From: Actinoplanes sp. NBC_00393 | GTDB taxonomy: Bacteria; Actinomycetota; Actinomycetes; Mycobacteriales; Micromonosporaceae | Reading direction: 5' to 3' | DNA length: 64,000 bases | Assembly (NCBI RefSeq): GCF_036053395.1 | Contig: NZ_CP107942.1 | Coordinates: 7,830,501-7,894,500 of the forward strand | Shown: in pieces, positions 36,252-44,297 of the stretch | Position numbering within the stretch: position 1 is the first letter of the stretch | How the letters are laid out: each line of letters opens with the position of its first letter | Notes under the pieces: model-generated | Told to the model about the DNA's origin: nothing | Seen by the model: the letters and a program-made list of their open reading frames with translations, nothing else | Database searches by the model: none | Made by a program: the position numbers and the translations under genes

Positions 36252-37259
36252 TCAGGTGATGTCGCGCTTACGCATCGTCCACATCGCAGCGCCCACGATG
36301 ACGACCACGAGCGCCGCCATGGCCGTGCCGGCCGTTTGCCAGGTCATCGTGAACTGCGCGTACTCACAACCCGCCGTGCTGGAGAAATCGCAGGACGCGT
36401 AGTCCTCCACGACGAACTCCTTGTACAGCCAGGCGAAGAGCCACAGCGGCACCAGATAGGCGTCCGGGTAGGCGAGTTTGGCCAACTGGGCCATCACGTA
36501 CACCCCGATCTGCACCGCGCCGATGCCGATCAGAGCACCCAGCGCCATCCCGGTGTGCCGGCCCAGCGAGGCCAGCGCGAACCCGAGCGCGCCGCCCACC
36601 ACGACCAGCGCCAGGCCGCGAAGACCCATCAGGCCGAGCGACTGCCACACGCCCGAGGTCAGCTTGTCGGTGGTGCCCCGGAACTCGGCGATCAGCCGGA
36701 ACAGCCCGGTCCACACCGCGGCCAGCAGCAGCGTGCCGCTGATCAGCCAGCCCAGGAAGACGGCGAGCTTGGTGCCCAGCACCCGCAGCCGTTGCGGCCG
36801 CCAGAGCAGCAGGTTCATCATGCCGCCGCTGTTCCACTCGGCGCCGACGAAGGACGCTCCGATCAGGAACGCCGCCGCGGCCAGCACGACTGCGAACACC
36901 GAGATCATGTCCGGGAACTCGGCACGGAACTCGAAGCTCGGCGGCAGGTACCAGACGTAGTTGAAGTCCTCCGGGGTCGGCGTGTAGAGGTTCTCGCAGT
37001 CGGTGCCCCAGTTCGCGGCCTCGGGCGTACCCTGCGCCGCGATGCACCGCTCCTTGTCCCGGGCCGCCTGCTCCAGGTTCGACCGGTAGTCCCGGTCGGC
37101 GTCCGCCTTGGCCTGCGCGATCTGCGTATCGGTGACCTTCTCGTTGGAGAAGAACACACCGACCGCGACGGCGCCCAGCACGAGCAGCACACCGACCATG
37201 AGGAACTTCGTGAAGCGGCGCTTGAACAGCCGCCGCGACTCGGCACGTGCCAGGCTCAC
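36252..37259 (-). CDS. ABC-2 type transporter permease
   Basis: 335 residues. A cytoplasmic start (VSLARAESRRLFKRRFTKF) precedes helix 1 (FLMVGVLLVLGAVAVGVFF). A large extracytoplasmic loop follows with two Cys (RDKERCIAAQG and WGTDCENLY). Five more helices run from MISVFAVVLAAAAFLIG onward, with EWNSGGMMNLLLWRPQRLRVL as coupling loop. GTG 37259 overlaps the upstream ATPase stop by 4 bp (GTGA). It forms the membrane half of an exporter with the gene at 37256; the substrate is unknown. Confidence 0.87.
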   Translation of the reverse strand: MSLARAESRRLFKRRFTKFLMVGVLLVLGAVAVGVFFSNEKVTDTQIAQAKADADRDYRSNLEQAARDKERCIAAQGTPEAANWGTDCENLYTPTPEDFNYVWYLPPSFEFRAEFPDMISVFAVVLAAAAFLIGASFVGAEWNSGGMMNLLLWRPQRLRVLGTKLAVFLGWLISGTLLLAAVWTGLFRLIAEFRGTTDKLTSGVWQSLGLMGLRGLALVVVGGALGFALASLGRHTGMALGALIGIGAVQIGVYVMAQLAKLAYPDAYLVPLWLFAWLYKEFVVEDYASCDFSSTAGCEYAQFTMTWQTAGTAMAALVVVIVGAAMWTMRKRDIT

Positions 37260-38269
37260 TGACCCCACCCACCCTTGCCCGCCGCACTTCCCGCCGCGCT
37301 TCCTGCCGCCGACATTGCGCTTTGATCGACCTGGCGGTTCTGGCCCTCGACCGGCGCGGTGCCGGTCAGCTCCAGGAAGACGTCCTCCAGGTCGGCCGCG
37401 ACCGGGGTCAGCTCGGCCACGTAGATCTGCTTCTCGGCCAGCAGCTTGGTGATCTGCGCCGGGTTGCTCGCGTTGCCGACGGTGAAGTGATCGGTCTCCA
37501 GGGTGACCTCGGCGCCGGCCGCACGCAGGATCTGCGCCGCGCCGAACAGGTCCACACCCGGCTCCAGGCGCACCTTCACCGCGCCGGACCGGTGCTGGGC
37601 CAGCACCTCGGTGACCGAACCGGAGGTCACCCGCCGCCCGGCCGAGATGATCGTCACCGAGTCGCAGATCAACTGGATCTCGCCGAGGATGTGGCTGGAG
37701 AGCAACACGGTCATCCCGGCCGCGGAAAGATCGCGCATCAGGGTGCGCATCTCCCGGATGCCGCCCGGGTCCAAACCGTTCGCCGGCTCGTCCAGGATCA
37801 GCAGCTTCGGCTCCTTCAGCAGCGCCGACGCAACCGCGAGACGCTGCTTCATGCCGAGCGAATAGGTCTTCACCCGCTCCTTCGACCGGTCCCGCAGCCC
37901 GACCAGATCGAGCACCGAGTAGACCCGGTTGCGGTTCACACCCCCGGCGTCGGCGAGCAGCGACAGCGTCGCCTCAGCGGTGAAGTTGCCGAAGAACTGC
38001 GGGCTCTCCACGATCGCGCCGACCTCCCTGGCCACCTCGGGCAGGTGCCGGGGCACCTCCCGGCCGAGGATCGCCATCCGGCCGTCGTTCGGCTTGATCA
38101 GGCCGAGCAGCGTACGCAACGTGGTGGTCTTGCCGGAGCCGTTCGGGCCGAGGAATCCGTGCACCTGCCCGGCCTCGACGACCATGTCGAAGCCATCCAG
38201 CGCGTTCCGGACACCTTTACGGCCGCGATAGGTCTTCCGCAGCCCTGATATCTCGAGTACGGCGGTCAT
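37256..38269 (-). CDS. ABC transporter ATP-binding protein (exporter type)
   Basis: 337 residues. Walker A is FLGPNGSGKTTTLRTLLGL (about residue 40), the signature is YSLGMKQRLAVASALL, Walker B is LLILDEPANGLDP and the switch His is in LLSSHILGEI. The C-terminal domain of about 100 residues ends in an Ala/Gly/Ser repeat (SAAGSAAGSAAGKGG). It has the architecture of bacitracin/lantibiotic-type exporter ATPases. TAGGGT lies 7 nt before ATG 38269, giving a leaderless mRNA that continues into the permease gene. Confidence 0.9.
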   Translation of the reverse strand: MTAVLEISGLRKTYRGRKGVRNALDGFDMVVEAGQVHGFLGPNGSGKTTTLRTLLGLIKPNDGRMAILGREVPRHLPEVAREVGAIVESPQFFGNFTAEATLSLLADAGGVNRNRVYSVLDLVGLRDRSKERVKTYSLGMKQRLAVASALLKEPKLLILDEPANGLDPGGIREMRTLMRDLSAAGMTVLLSSHILGEIQLICDSVTIISAGRRVTSGSVTEVLAQHRSGAVKVRLEPGVDLFGAAQILRAAGAEVTLETDHFTVGNASNPAQITKLLAEKQIYVAELTPVAADLEDVFLELTGTAPVEGQNRQVDQSAMSAAGSAAGSAAGKGGWGQ

Positions 38270-38310
38270 TCGCCGCACCCTAGGTCAAAGGCGCCACTCC
38301 GGGGATCCCA

Positions 38311-38712
38311 TCAGCCTTCGGCCCGCCCGAATTTGTTGATCTCCGCCCTGGTCTCGTCGTCCACCTCGCCGGGTTCGACGGTCGCGAGGACGGCCTCGAG
38401 CCGGGCCCGCGAATCGCGGTCGGTCACCCAGTAGGCGGCCGGCACCCGAATCACCGCGACGAGAAGATCACCCGGGTAGAAGTCGCCCTCAGCCAGCGGG
38501 TCCGCTTCGAGCACCCGCACCGCTCGCGGCACGAGAACCGGCAGGCCCACCTGCTGCCCGATCAACACCCGAAGGTCCTCCACCCCGAGCTCCGCAAGCG
38601 GACGGCGACGCAGCTCATGAACGGTCGCAACCAGCCGCGACGATCCGGTCGGCGGCCCGCCCCAGAACACCCCTTCAACCTCTTCGAGCGAAGCCGCATC
38701 CCCCTCTGACAC
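38311..38712 (-). CDS. CDI-type immunity protein, no toxin adjacent
   Basis: 133 residues resembling the contact-dependent growth inhibition immunity family: LRRRPLAELGVEDLRVLIGQ, VGLPVLVPRAVRVLEADPLA and EGDFYPGDLLVAVIRVP. It is a soluble cytoplasmic protein. No CdiA-, WXG- or LXG-type toxin lies next to it: the flanking genes are a DeoR regulator upstream and an ABC ATPase downstream. It may protect against toxins from neighbours or be a relic. The start ATG 38712 has no strong ribosome site. Confidence 0.78.
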   Translation of the reverse strand: MSEGDAASLEEVEGVFWGGPPTGSSRLVATVHELRRRPLAELGVEDLRVLIGQQVGLPVLVPRAVRVLEADPLAEGDFYPGDLLVAVIRVPAAYWVTDRDSRARLEAVLATVEPGEVDDETRAEINKFGRAEG

Positions 38713-38797
38713 GCTCAGCCCCTCTCGGCGAGATGCTCTTTCATCCGGTCCGTCTTGGTAAGACCGAGTCGAGCGCCCCGTCCCCGGTGGCGCTCCG

Positions 38798-39583
38798 TCA
38801 GGCGGTGATCACCTCTACGCCGGCCTCGCGGAAGGCGGCGACCACCGAGGCCGGCGCGCCGGAGTCGGTCACCAGGGTCTCGACCTTGGTGATCGGGCAG
38901 ATTCGGGCGAACGCGTGTCCGCCCAGCTTGGAGGAGTCGGCGATCACCACGACACGCTTGGCGCGGGCGACCATCAGGCTGTTCATCGCGGCCTCGCCCT
39001 CGTGGTGGGAGGCCGCGCCGAGCTCGACGTCCAAGGCGTCGACGCCGAGCAGCACGATGTCGAGGGTGACCTCCTTCAGCAGGGCGCCGCCCAGCGGGCC
39101 GACCACCTCGAAGGACTGCGGGCGGACCACGCCGCCGGCGACCACGATCTTCATCCGCGAGCGGACCAGCAGCTCGTTGGCGATGTTCAGGGCATTGGTC
39201 ACCACGGTCAGCTGAGCGCCGTCACCGCTGACGTTCAGGTCTGGGCGGACCGCCAGGGCCCGGGCCACCTCGGTGATCGTGGTGCCGCCGTTGAGCCCGA
39301 CGACCTGACCGGGGGTGACCAGGCGTGCGGCGGCCTCACCGATGCGCTGTTTCTCGGCGGAGTGCTTCGCGCTCTTGTACCGCAGCGGCAGGTCGTACGA
39401 GACTCCGTTGGCAACCGCACCGCCGCGGGTGCGCGTGATCATCTGCTGTTGCGCGAGCTGGTCGAAGTCGCGGCGAATGGTGGCCTGGGACACGTCGAGA
39501 CGGTCGGAGGCCTCCTCGACCGTTACCCGGCCGCTCTCCGTGAGTAGCTCGAGCAGGGCATTCCACCGCGCGTACCGGTCCAC
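38798..39583 (-). CDS. DeoR/GlpR family transcriptional regulator
   Basis: 261 residues. The N-terminal winged helix is SGRVTVEEASDRLDVSQATIRRDF with the family's LxxxxxITRTRGGA tail. The C-terminal sugar-phosphate-binding DeoRC domain has VVGLNGGTTITEVARAL and VVVIADSSKLGGHAFARI. It is divergent from the amino-sugar genes at 39774-42708 and is probably their repressor. Three copies of a GCGCGAA(A)GRCCCGG element sit between them. GTG 39583 has GGGAGTGTCGG just upstream. The inducer is probably an amino-sugar phosphate. Confidence 0.9.
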   Translation of the reverse strand: MDRYARWNALLELLTESGRVTVEEASDRLDVSQATIRRDFDQLAQQQMITRTRGGAVANGVSYDLPLRYKSAKHSAEKQRIGEAAARLVTPGQVVGLNGGTTITEVARALAVRPDLNVSGDGAQLTVVTNALNIANELLVRSRMKIVVAGGVVRPQSFEVVGPLGGALLKEVTLDIVLLGVDALDVELGAASHHEGEAAMNSLMVARAKRVVVIADSSKLGGHAFARICPITKVETLVTDSGAPASVVAAFREAGVEVITA

Positions 39584-39630
39584 CCGACACTCCCAGATGC
39601 ACGTTCCATGATAAGTGTGTGCACATTAGT

Positions 39631-39730
39631 GCGCGAAAGGCCCGGAAGCAAAGCGACCCGATGCGCGAAGGCCCGGAGGAACTTGCCCCCGCGCCACCGT
39701 CATGAGCACAATAACGCGCGAAAGACCCGG
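39631..39730. promoter_or_regulatory. Three putative DeoR operator repeats
   Basis: Direct repeats GCGCGAAAGGCCCGG (39631-39645), GCGCGAAGGCCCGG (39663-39676) and GCGCGAAAGACCCGG (39716-39730) lie in the intergenic region between the DeoR regulator and the SIS gene. The reverse complement contains CTTTCGCGC, similar to the TTTCG-type sites of DeoR/GlpR/AgaR proteins. The first and third copies are preceded by A+T-rich bases (CATTAGT, AATAAC). Confidence 0.65.
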
Positions 39731-39773
39731 GAACCGAGCGCGAATGCGCAGCAACTACCGGTGAGGAACAGCC

Positions 39774-40697
39774 ATGAGCCATGTGAAAGCGGAGATCGCC
39801 ACCCAGCCGGAGTGCTGGCGACGGGCCTCGAAGCTAGCCGGATCCCCGGGCCTGCCCGAGCGCGGCGAACGGGTCGCCGTCGTCGGGTGCGGCACCTCGT
39901 GGTTCATGGCGAAGTCGTACGCGGTGCTGCGCGAACAGGCCGGCCACGGCGAGACCGACGCGTTCCAGGCATCCGACTTCCCGTACGGGCGCCGCTACGA
40001 CCGGCTCGTCGCGATCACCCGTTCGGGGACCACGACCGAGGTCGTCGACCTGATGCGCACGGTCGGTGAGCGGACCCCGGTCACCGTGATCACCGCCGAT
40101 GCCGCCCAGCCGGCCGCCGACATCGCCGACCACGCGGTGGTGCTGGACTTCGCCGACGAGAAATCGGTCGTGCAGACCCGGTTCGCCACCAGCGTGCTGG
40201 CGGTGCTCCGCGCCCACCTCGGTCACGACATCGAGACGGTCGCGATGGACGGCGAGGTGGCCGTCCGGCTGCCGCTGCCGGTGCACCCGGCGCTCTGCGA
40301 CCAGATCACGTTCCTGGGCCGCGGCTGGACTGTCGGGCTGGCCGAGGAGGCCGCCCTCAAGTGCCGGGAGACGGCTGGTTACTGGACCGAGTCGTACCCG
40401 GCGATGGACTACCGGCACGGCCCGATCTCGATCGCCGGCCCGCGTCGCGTGGTGTGGGCGTTCGGGGACGTCCCGGCCGGGCTCGCCGACGAGGTGGAGG
40501 CGACCGGCGCGGCGTACGTGCACAGCCGTCACCACGGCGGTTACGCCTCCCTGGGCCGCTGGGTCGGCGGGCGCGAACCCCTCGACCCGATGGCCGACCT
40601 GATCCTGGCCCAGCGGGTCGCCGTGCTGCTCGCCACCACCCAGGGCCTCGACCCGGACAATCCACGCAACCTCACCCGCTCCGTAGTCCTGCAGTGA
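39774..40697 (+). CDS. SIS-domain sugar-phosphate isomerase/deaminase (AgaS/NagB-II-like)
   Basis: 307 residues with two SIS domains, as in the isomerase half of GlmS. The first has VAVVGCGTSWFMAKSYAVL and the phosphosugar-binding RSGTTTEVVDLM. The second has FLGRGWTVGLAEEAALKCRETAG and ESYPAMDYRHGPIS. Without the glutamine-amidotransferase half, such proteins deaminate or isomerise glucosamine- or galactosamine-6-phosphate. It is the first gene of a tight operon with a ROK kinase (GTGA overlap) and NagA. A ribosome site GGTGAGGAA precedes ATG 39774. Confidence 0.88.
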   Translation: MSHVKAEIATQPECWRRASKLAGSPGLPERGERVAVVGCGTSWFMAKSYAVLREQAGHGETDAFQASDFPYGRRYDRLVAITRSGTTTEVVDLMRTVGERTPVTVITADAAQPAADIADHAVVLDFADEKSVVQTRFATSVLAVLRAHLGHDIETVAMDGEVAVRLPLPVHPALCDQITFLGRGWTVGLAEEAALKCRETAGYWTESYPAMDYRHGPISIAGPRRVVWAFGDVPAGLADEVEATGAAYVHSRHHGGYASLGRWVGGREPLDPMADLILAQRVAVLLATTQGLDPDNPRNLTRSVVLQ

Positions 40698-41617
40698 CGA
40701 GCCCCGTCGTAGTCGCCCTGGACGTCGGCGGCACCGGCATGAAGTGCGCCCTGGTCCGCCCGGAAGGCACGGTCGTCCACGAGGAACGGCACCCCACGCA
40801 CGCCGACCGCGGTCCCGAGGCGGTCACCGAGCACATCCTGAGCATCGCCGAGTCGCTGGCCGGCAAGGCGCGCGCCGACGGGCTCACCCCGGTCGCCACC
40901 GGCATCGCGGTGCCCGGCGTGGTCGACGAGTTGAACGGCGTCGCGGTCTGGTCGGCGAATGTCGGCTTCCGTGACGTACCCCTTCGTGATCTTGCAGCCC
41001 AGCGCCTGGGTATGCCCGCCGCGCTCGGCCATGACGTCCGCGTCGGCGCCCTCGCCGAAGCCCGTCTGGGCGCCGGGCGGGGCCGCCGGCACGTGCTGTT
41101 CGTGGCGATCGGCACCGGCATCGCGGCCGGCCTGGTCGTCGACGGCACCGGCTATCCGGGCGCGCACGGCGCCGCCGGCGAGCTCGGCCACGTGGTGGTC
41201 CGCCCCGGCGGCCGGCCGTGCGGCTGCGGGCTGCTCGGCTGCCTGGAGGCGGAGGCCTCGGCCAAGTCGATCGGCCGCAGATACGCGGAACTCTCCGGTG
41301 ACCCCGACGCCACCGCGTTCGACGTGGCCACCCGGGCCGCCGCCGGCGAACAGCTGGCCGGCGAGGTCTGGGAGGACGCCGCCGAAGCCCTCGCGGCCGG
41401 GCTGCTCACCGCGCAGGCCCTCTACGACGTCGGGGTGGTGGTGCTCGGCGGCGGGCTCGCCGAGGCCGGCGACGACCTGCTGCGGCCGGTACGCGCCGCC
41501 GTGACCCGCGGCATCACGTTCCACCGCGCTCCCGAGATCGTCCGGGCCGAACTCGGCGACACCGCCGGCTGCCTGGGTTCCGCCCTGCTCGCTCTCGATC
41601 ACCTAGGACAAGAATGA
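40694..41617 (+). CDS. ROK family sugar kinase (probable GlcNAc kinase)
   Basis: 307 residues. The phosphate loop is VVALDVGGTGMKCAL, the substrate motif is ELGHVVV with GAHGAAG before it, and the structural zinc motif is CGCGLLGCLEAEAS. It phosphorylates a hexose or N-acetylhexosamine with ATP. Position between a SIS deaminase and NagA suggests GlcNAc as substrate: kinase, then deacetylase, then deaminase would take GlcNAc to fructose-6-phosphate. GTG 40694 overlaps the previous stop, and its own stop overlaps nagA (ATGA). Confidence 0.9.
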   Translation: MTSPVVVALDVGGTGMKCALVRPEGTVVHEERHPTHADRGPEAVTEHILSIAESLAGKARADGLTPVATGIAVPGVVDELNGVAVWSANVGFRDVPLRDLAAQRLGMPAALGHDVRVGALAEARLGAGRGRRHVLFVAIGTGIAAGLVVDGTGYPGAHGAAGELGHVVVRPGGRPCGCGLLGCLEAEASAKSIGRRYAELSGDPDATAFDVATRAAAGEQLAGEVWEDAAEALAAGLLTAQALYDVGVVVLGGGLAEAGDDLLRPVRAAVTRGITFHRAPEIVRAELGDTAGCLGSALLALDHLGQE

Positions 41618-42708
41618 CCCGGATCTCCGGCCGCATCGTCACCCCCACCGCGGTCATCCCCGGTCACCTCGACCTCGACGGGCCGGAGATCGCCGCGATC
41701 GTGCCGGACCCGGCCGCCGGCGACGACGTGATCGTGCCCGGCTTCGTCGACCTGCACTGCCACGGCGGCGGCGGGCACACCTTCACCACCGGCGACGCCG
41801 ACGCGGCCCGCGGTGCTGCCGCCTTCCACCTCGGTCACGGCACCACGACGCTGCTGGCCAGCCTGGTGAGTTCGCCGTTCGAGCTGATGCGCTCGGCCAC
41901 CGAGGCGTACCGCCCGCTCGTCGCCGAAGGGGTGCTGGCCGGCATCCACTTCGAGGGCCCGTACCTCTCCGGCGCCCGCTGCGGCGCGCAGAACCCGGCC
42001 TTCCTGCGCGACCCGGTCCCCGCCGAACTCGCCGAACTCATCAAGATCGGCGAAGGCGCAGTCCGGATGATGACCATCGCCCCCGAACTGCCCGGCGCCC
42101 TCGAGGCGATCGCCTATCTGCACGAGAACGGCGTTCTGGCCGCAATCGGACACACCGACGCCTCGTACACCCAGACCCAAGCCGGCGTAGCAGCCGGCGC
42201 AACCCTCGGCACCCACCTGTTCAACGGCATGCGCCCCCCGCACCACCGCGAACCCGGCCCGGTGGTCGGCCTTCTCTCATCGAGCGCCGCCGTCGAACTG
42301 ATCGCCGACAACATCCACCTGCACCCCGGCATGCTTACCTTCGCCGCCACCACCGCCGGCCCTGACCGCTCGATCCTGGTCACCGACGCGATGGACGCCG
42401 CCGGCATGCCCGACGGCCACTACGAACTCGGCGGCCAGGAAGTGATCGTCGCCGACCGGGTGGCCCGCCTCGCCGCCGGCGGCGCCATCGCCGGCAGCAC
42501 GCTCACCATGGACGTCGCCCTCCGCAACGCGGTCGCAGCCGGCCTCCCTCTGGTCAACGCGGTGGCGATGGCCGCCACCACCCCGGCCCGCCTGCTCGGC
42601 CTGGCCGGCCAGGTCGGCTCCCTGCTCCCCGGCCACCGAGCCGACGTGGTCACCCTCAGCTCGGACCTAACGGTCAAGTCGGTCATGCGTGCAGGGGCAT
42701 GGATCTAA
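41614..42708 (+). CDS. nagA: N-acetylglucosamine-6-phosphate deacetylase
   Basis: Removes acetate from GlcNAc-6-P, 364 residues, normal length. The amidohydrolase metal site is VDLHCHGGGGHTFTTG. Also seen are GIHFEGPYLSGARCGAQN (metal Glu), IGHTDASYTQTQAG, LFNGMRPPHHREPGPV and LVTDAMDAAGMPDG with the catalytic Asp. ATG 41614 overlaps the ROK stop by 4 bp. It is the last gene of the operon; a repeat-rich gap follows. Confidence 0.95.
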   Translation: MTRISGRIVTPTAVIPGHLDLDGPEIAAIVPDPAAGDDVIVPGFVDLHCHGGGGHTFTTGDADAARGAAAFHLGHGTTTLLASLVSSPFELMRSATEAYRPLVAEGVLAGIHFEGPYLSGARCGAQNPAFLRDPVPAELAELIKIGEGAVRMMTIAPELPGALEAIAYLHENGVLAAIGHTDASYTQTQAGVAAGATLGTHLFNGMRPPHHREPGPVVGLLSSSAAVELIADNIHLHPGMLTFAATTAGPDRSILVTDAMDAAGMPDGHYELGGQEVIVADRVARLAAGGAIAGSTLTMDVALRNAVAAGLPLVNAVAMAATTPARLLGLAGQVGSLLPGHRADVVTLSSDLTVKSVMRAGAWI

Positions 42709-43582
42709 AACCTTTCCCGGTACGAGTTTTCGAAAAGTCCCGCCGAGCCACGCGATCCACCAGCGGGTCAAGGCCCCAACGCGTCCGCCGGGCTTAAGCA
42801 GCCACTCCCGCAGGCCAGCCCGGCAGCCACTCGGACTCGCAGCGCCGCTCCCCACCCCTCCGGCCTCGGCTGTCGCCGAGAGCGACATCCCGCCCCCTCG
42901 ACTTGCCAACACGACGGCCCCACCACTCTCAGCCGCCAACCAGGCACCCAACCAGCCCGCCCTTCCATGCCTGGGCGGCGGCCGAACCTCCCCAGCCGCC
43001 GACCAGGCGCCTAACCGGCCCGCCATTCCATGCCTCCACGGCGGCCGAGCCTGCCCAGCCGCCGCCCAAACACCCAACCCGTCCCCATTCCATGCCTGGG
43101 CGGCGGCCGAAGCAGCATTCCCGGTCAGCCGGGCCAACGGGCTGACACCCAACGTCGCTTCCCGGCCCGCGAAGCAGCACCCACCGTCAGCTGGACCAAC
43201 GCAGCTGGCGCTCAGGGTCGTTTCGCAGCGCCCGAGGCAGCACTCGGCGACAGCCGGGCAAACCGGCTGGGAGTCACGGCTGTTTGGGAGGCCTGAAACA
43301 GCCATCAGCACCAGCTGGGTCACCAGCGCCCGATCGGCTGGGCAGCGGCGGCGCTGGTCGCGGTGGGACGAGGATCGCGCCGGAGCTGAGGCTCGGACCC
43401 TGGGCCGGGGCTGAGGGTGGGCGAAAGGCCGGGGCTGAGGGTGGCGAAAGGCGGGGGCCGGGGAGCTTGAGTAGCTGCATGGGCCCGGCGGCCGCGCTGG
43501 GGCCTGGAGTGGCAGCTGGTCGCGTGGTAGGGCGGGGACGGTCAGGAAATGGGGGACGGTGTTGACCCGTACCGATAAAAGG
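42709..43582. other. Repeat-rich non-coding gap after nagA
   Basis: 874 bp with several overlapping Pro/Arg/Ala-rich frames that I judge non-coding. It contains the 62-bp repeat array at about 42963-43340 and a purine-rich stretch (43380-43560; GGGCTGAGGGTGG twice) just before the end of the PAP2 gene. No promoter or tRNA seen. Confidence 0.6.
42963..43340. repeat. Array of ~62-bp degenerate repeats with hairpins
   Basis: Units recur every 61-63 bp. TTCCATGCC starts at 42963, 43026 and 43088; GAAGCAGCA-type starts at 43109, 43171, 43234 and 43295. The right-hand units carry short inverted repeats, for example CAGCCGG-GCAAA-CCGGCTG and GTCAGCC-(9 nt)-GGCTGAC. The unit near 43213 aligns well with 1512-1577 at the other side of the window (shared CAGGGTCGT, CAGCACTCG, AGCCG, ACCGGCTG), so the family is dispersed as well as tandem. 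Confidence 0.7.
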
Positions 43583-44287
43583 TCAGAGGCCTGCCGGGCG
43601 TGACCAACCGCGGCTGGGGAGCGGCAGCGCGTCCCACGGGATGCGCTCCAGCAAGCGGGCCAGGACCAGGCCGAGGAGGACGCCGGCGACTGAGTCGGTG
43701 ACCCAGTGGTAGCCGAGGTAGACGGTGGTGGCGAAGACGATCACGACCGGGGCGACTCGCAAGGCCAGCCATTCGCGGCGGGTGAGGGGGCGGCGCAGCA
43801 GGGCGGTGAGCAGGATGGCGAAGACCGCGTACCAGACCAGGACGTTGCCCATGTGGCCGGAGGGATAGCTCATCGCGTAGATGCCGGACGCGTGCGGGTT
43901 GAAGAGGATCGTCTTGTCCGGGCCGTCGAAGGCCGGCGCGGCCCGGTCGAAGAAGATCTTCGCCGGGCCGATCGTCAGGTAGGTCAGGATGAAGGCTGCG
44001 GCGAACGGGAAGAGCGCGCGGATCGAGCGGGTGCGGTAGTACAGGATGCCGGTGAGGATCAGCGCGACCGGCATCAGCACCTGGCCGCCCTGGCCCAGGT
44101 AGTTGAGGACCCGGGCGGTCCAGTACGCGGGGTCCGGCTGGTTGGCGAAGGCCCAGTCGGCGACCGCCTGGTCGAAGCCCAGCAGCCAGCCCTTCGCCAG
44201 GATCAGCGAGAGCGCCGCGAATCCGGCCAGGGCCAGCTGGTCGGGCCACCAGGCGGTGGTACGCGTGGGCGCGATCGTCGACGTCAC
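43583..44287 (-). CDS. PAP2-family membrane phosphatase
   Basis: 234 residues with six helices. The lipid/acid phosphatase motifs are present in partial form: KIFFDRAAP (motif 1), SYPSGHMGN (motif 2, with catalytic-site His) and VYLGYHWVTDSVAG (motif 3, nucleophile His and Asp). The Arg that normally precedes motif 3 is replaced, as in some divergent members. It likely dephosphorylates a lipid such as phosphatidate or undecaprenyl diphosphate. TAGCGT lies 7 nt before GTG 44287 and contains the upstream protease stop codon, so an internal leaderless promoter is likely. Confidence 0.85.
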   Translation of the reverse strand: MTSTIAPTRTTAWWPDQLALAGFAALSLILAKGWLLGFDQAVADWAFANQPDPAYWTARVLNYLGQGGQVLMPVALILTGILYYRTRSIRALFPFAAAFILTYLTIGPAKIFFDRAAPAFDGPDKTILFNPHASGIYAMSYPSGHMGNVLVWYAVFAILLTALLRRPLTRREWLALRVAPVVIVFATTVYLGYHWVTDSVAGVLLGLVLARLLERIPWDALPLPSRGWSRPAGL

Positions 44288-44297
44288 GCCTCCAACG

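Noticed and set aside
42963..43340. Possible CRISPR array
   Set aside because: Units of about 62 bp are degenerate throughout, with no constant repeat and variable spacer division, and no cas genes in the window.
42689..43414. Plus-strand frame of 241 codons after nagA
   Set aside because: Pro/Ala-rich, overlaps the nagA end and simply reads the 62-bp repeats; no ribosome site and no conserved residues. Considered repeat DNA.
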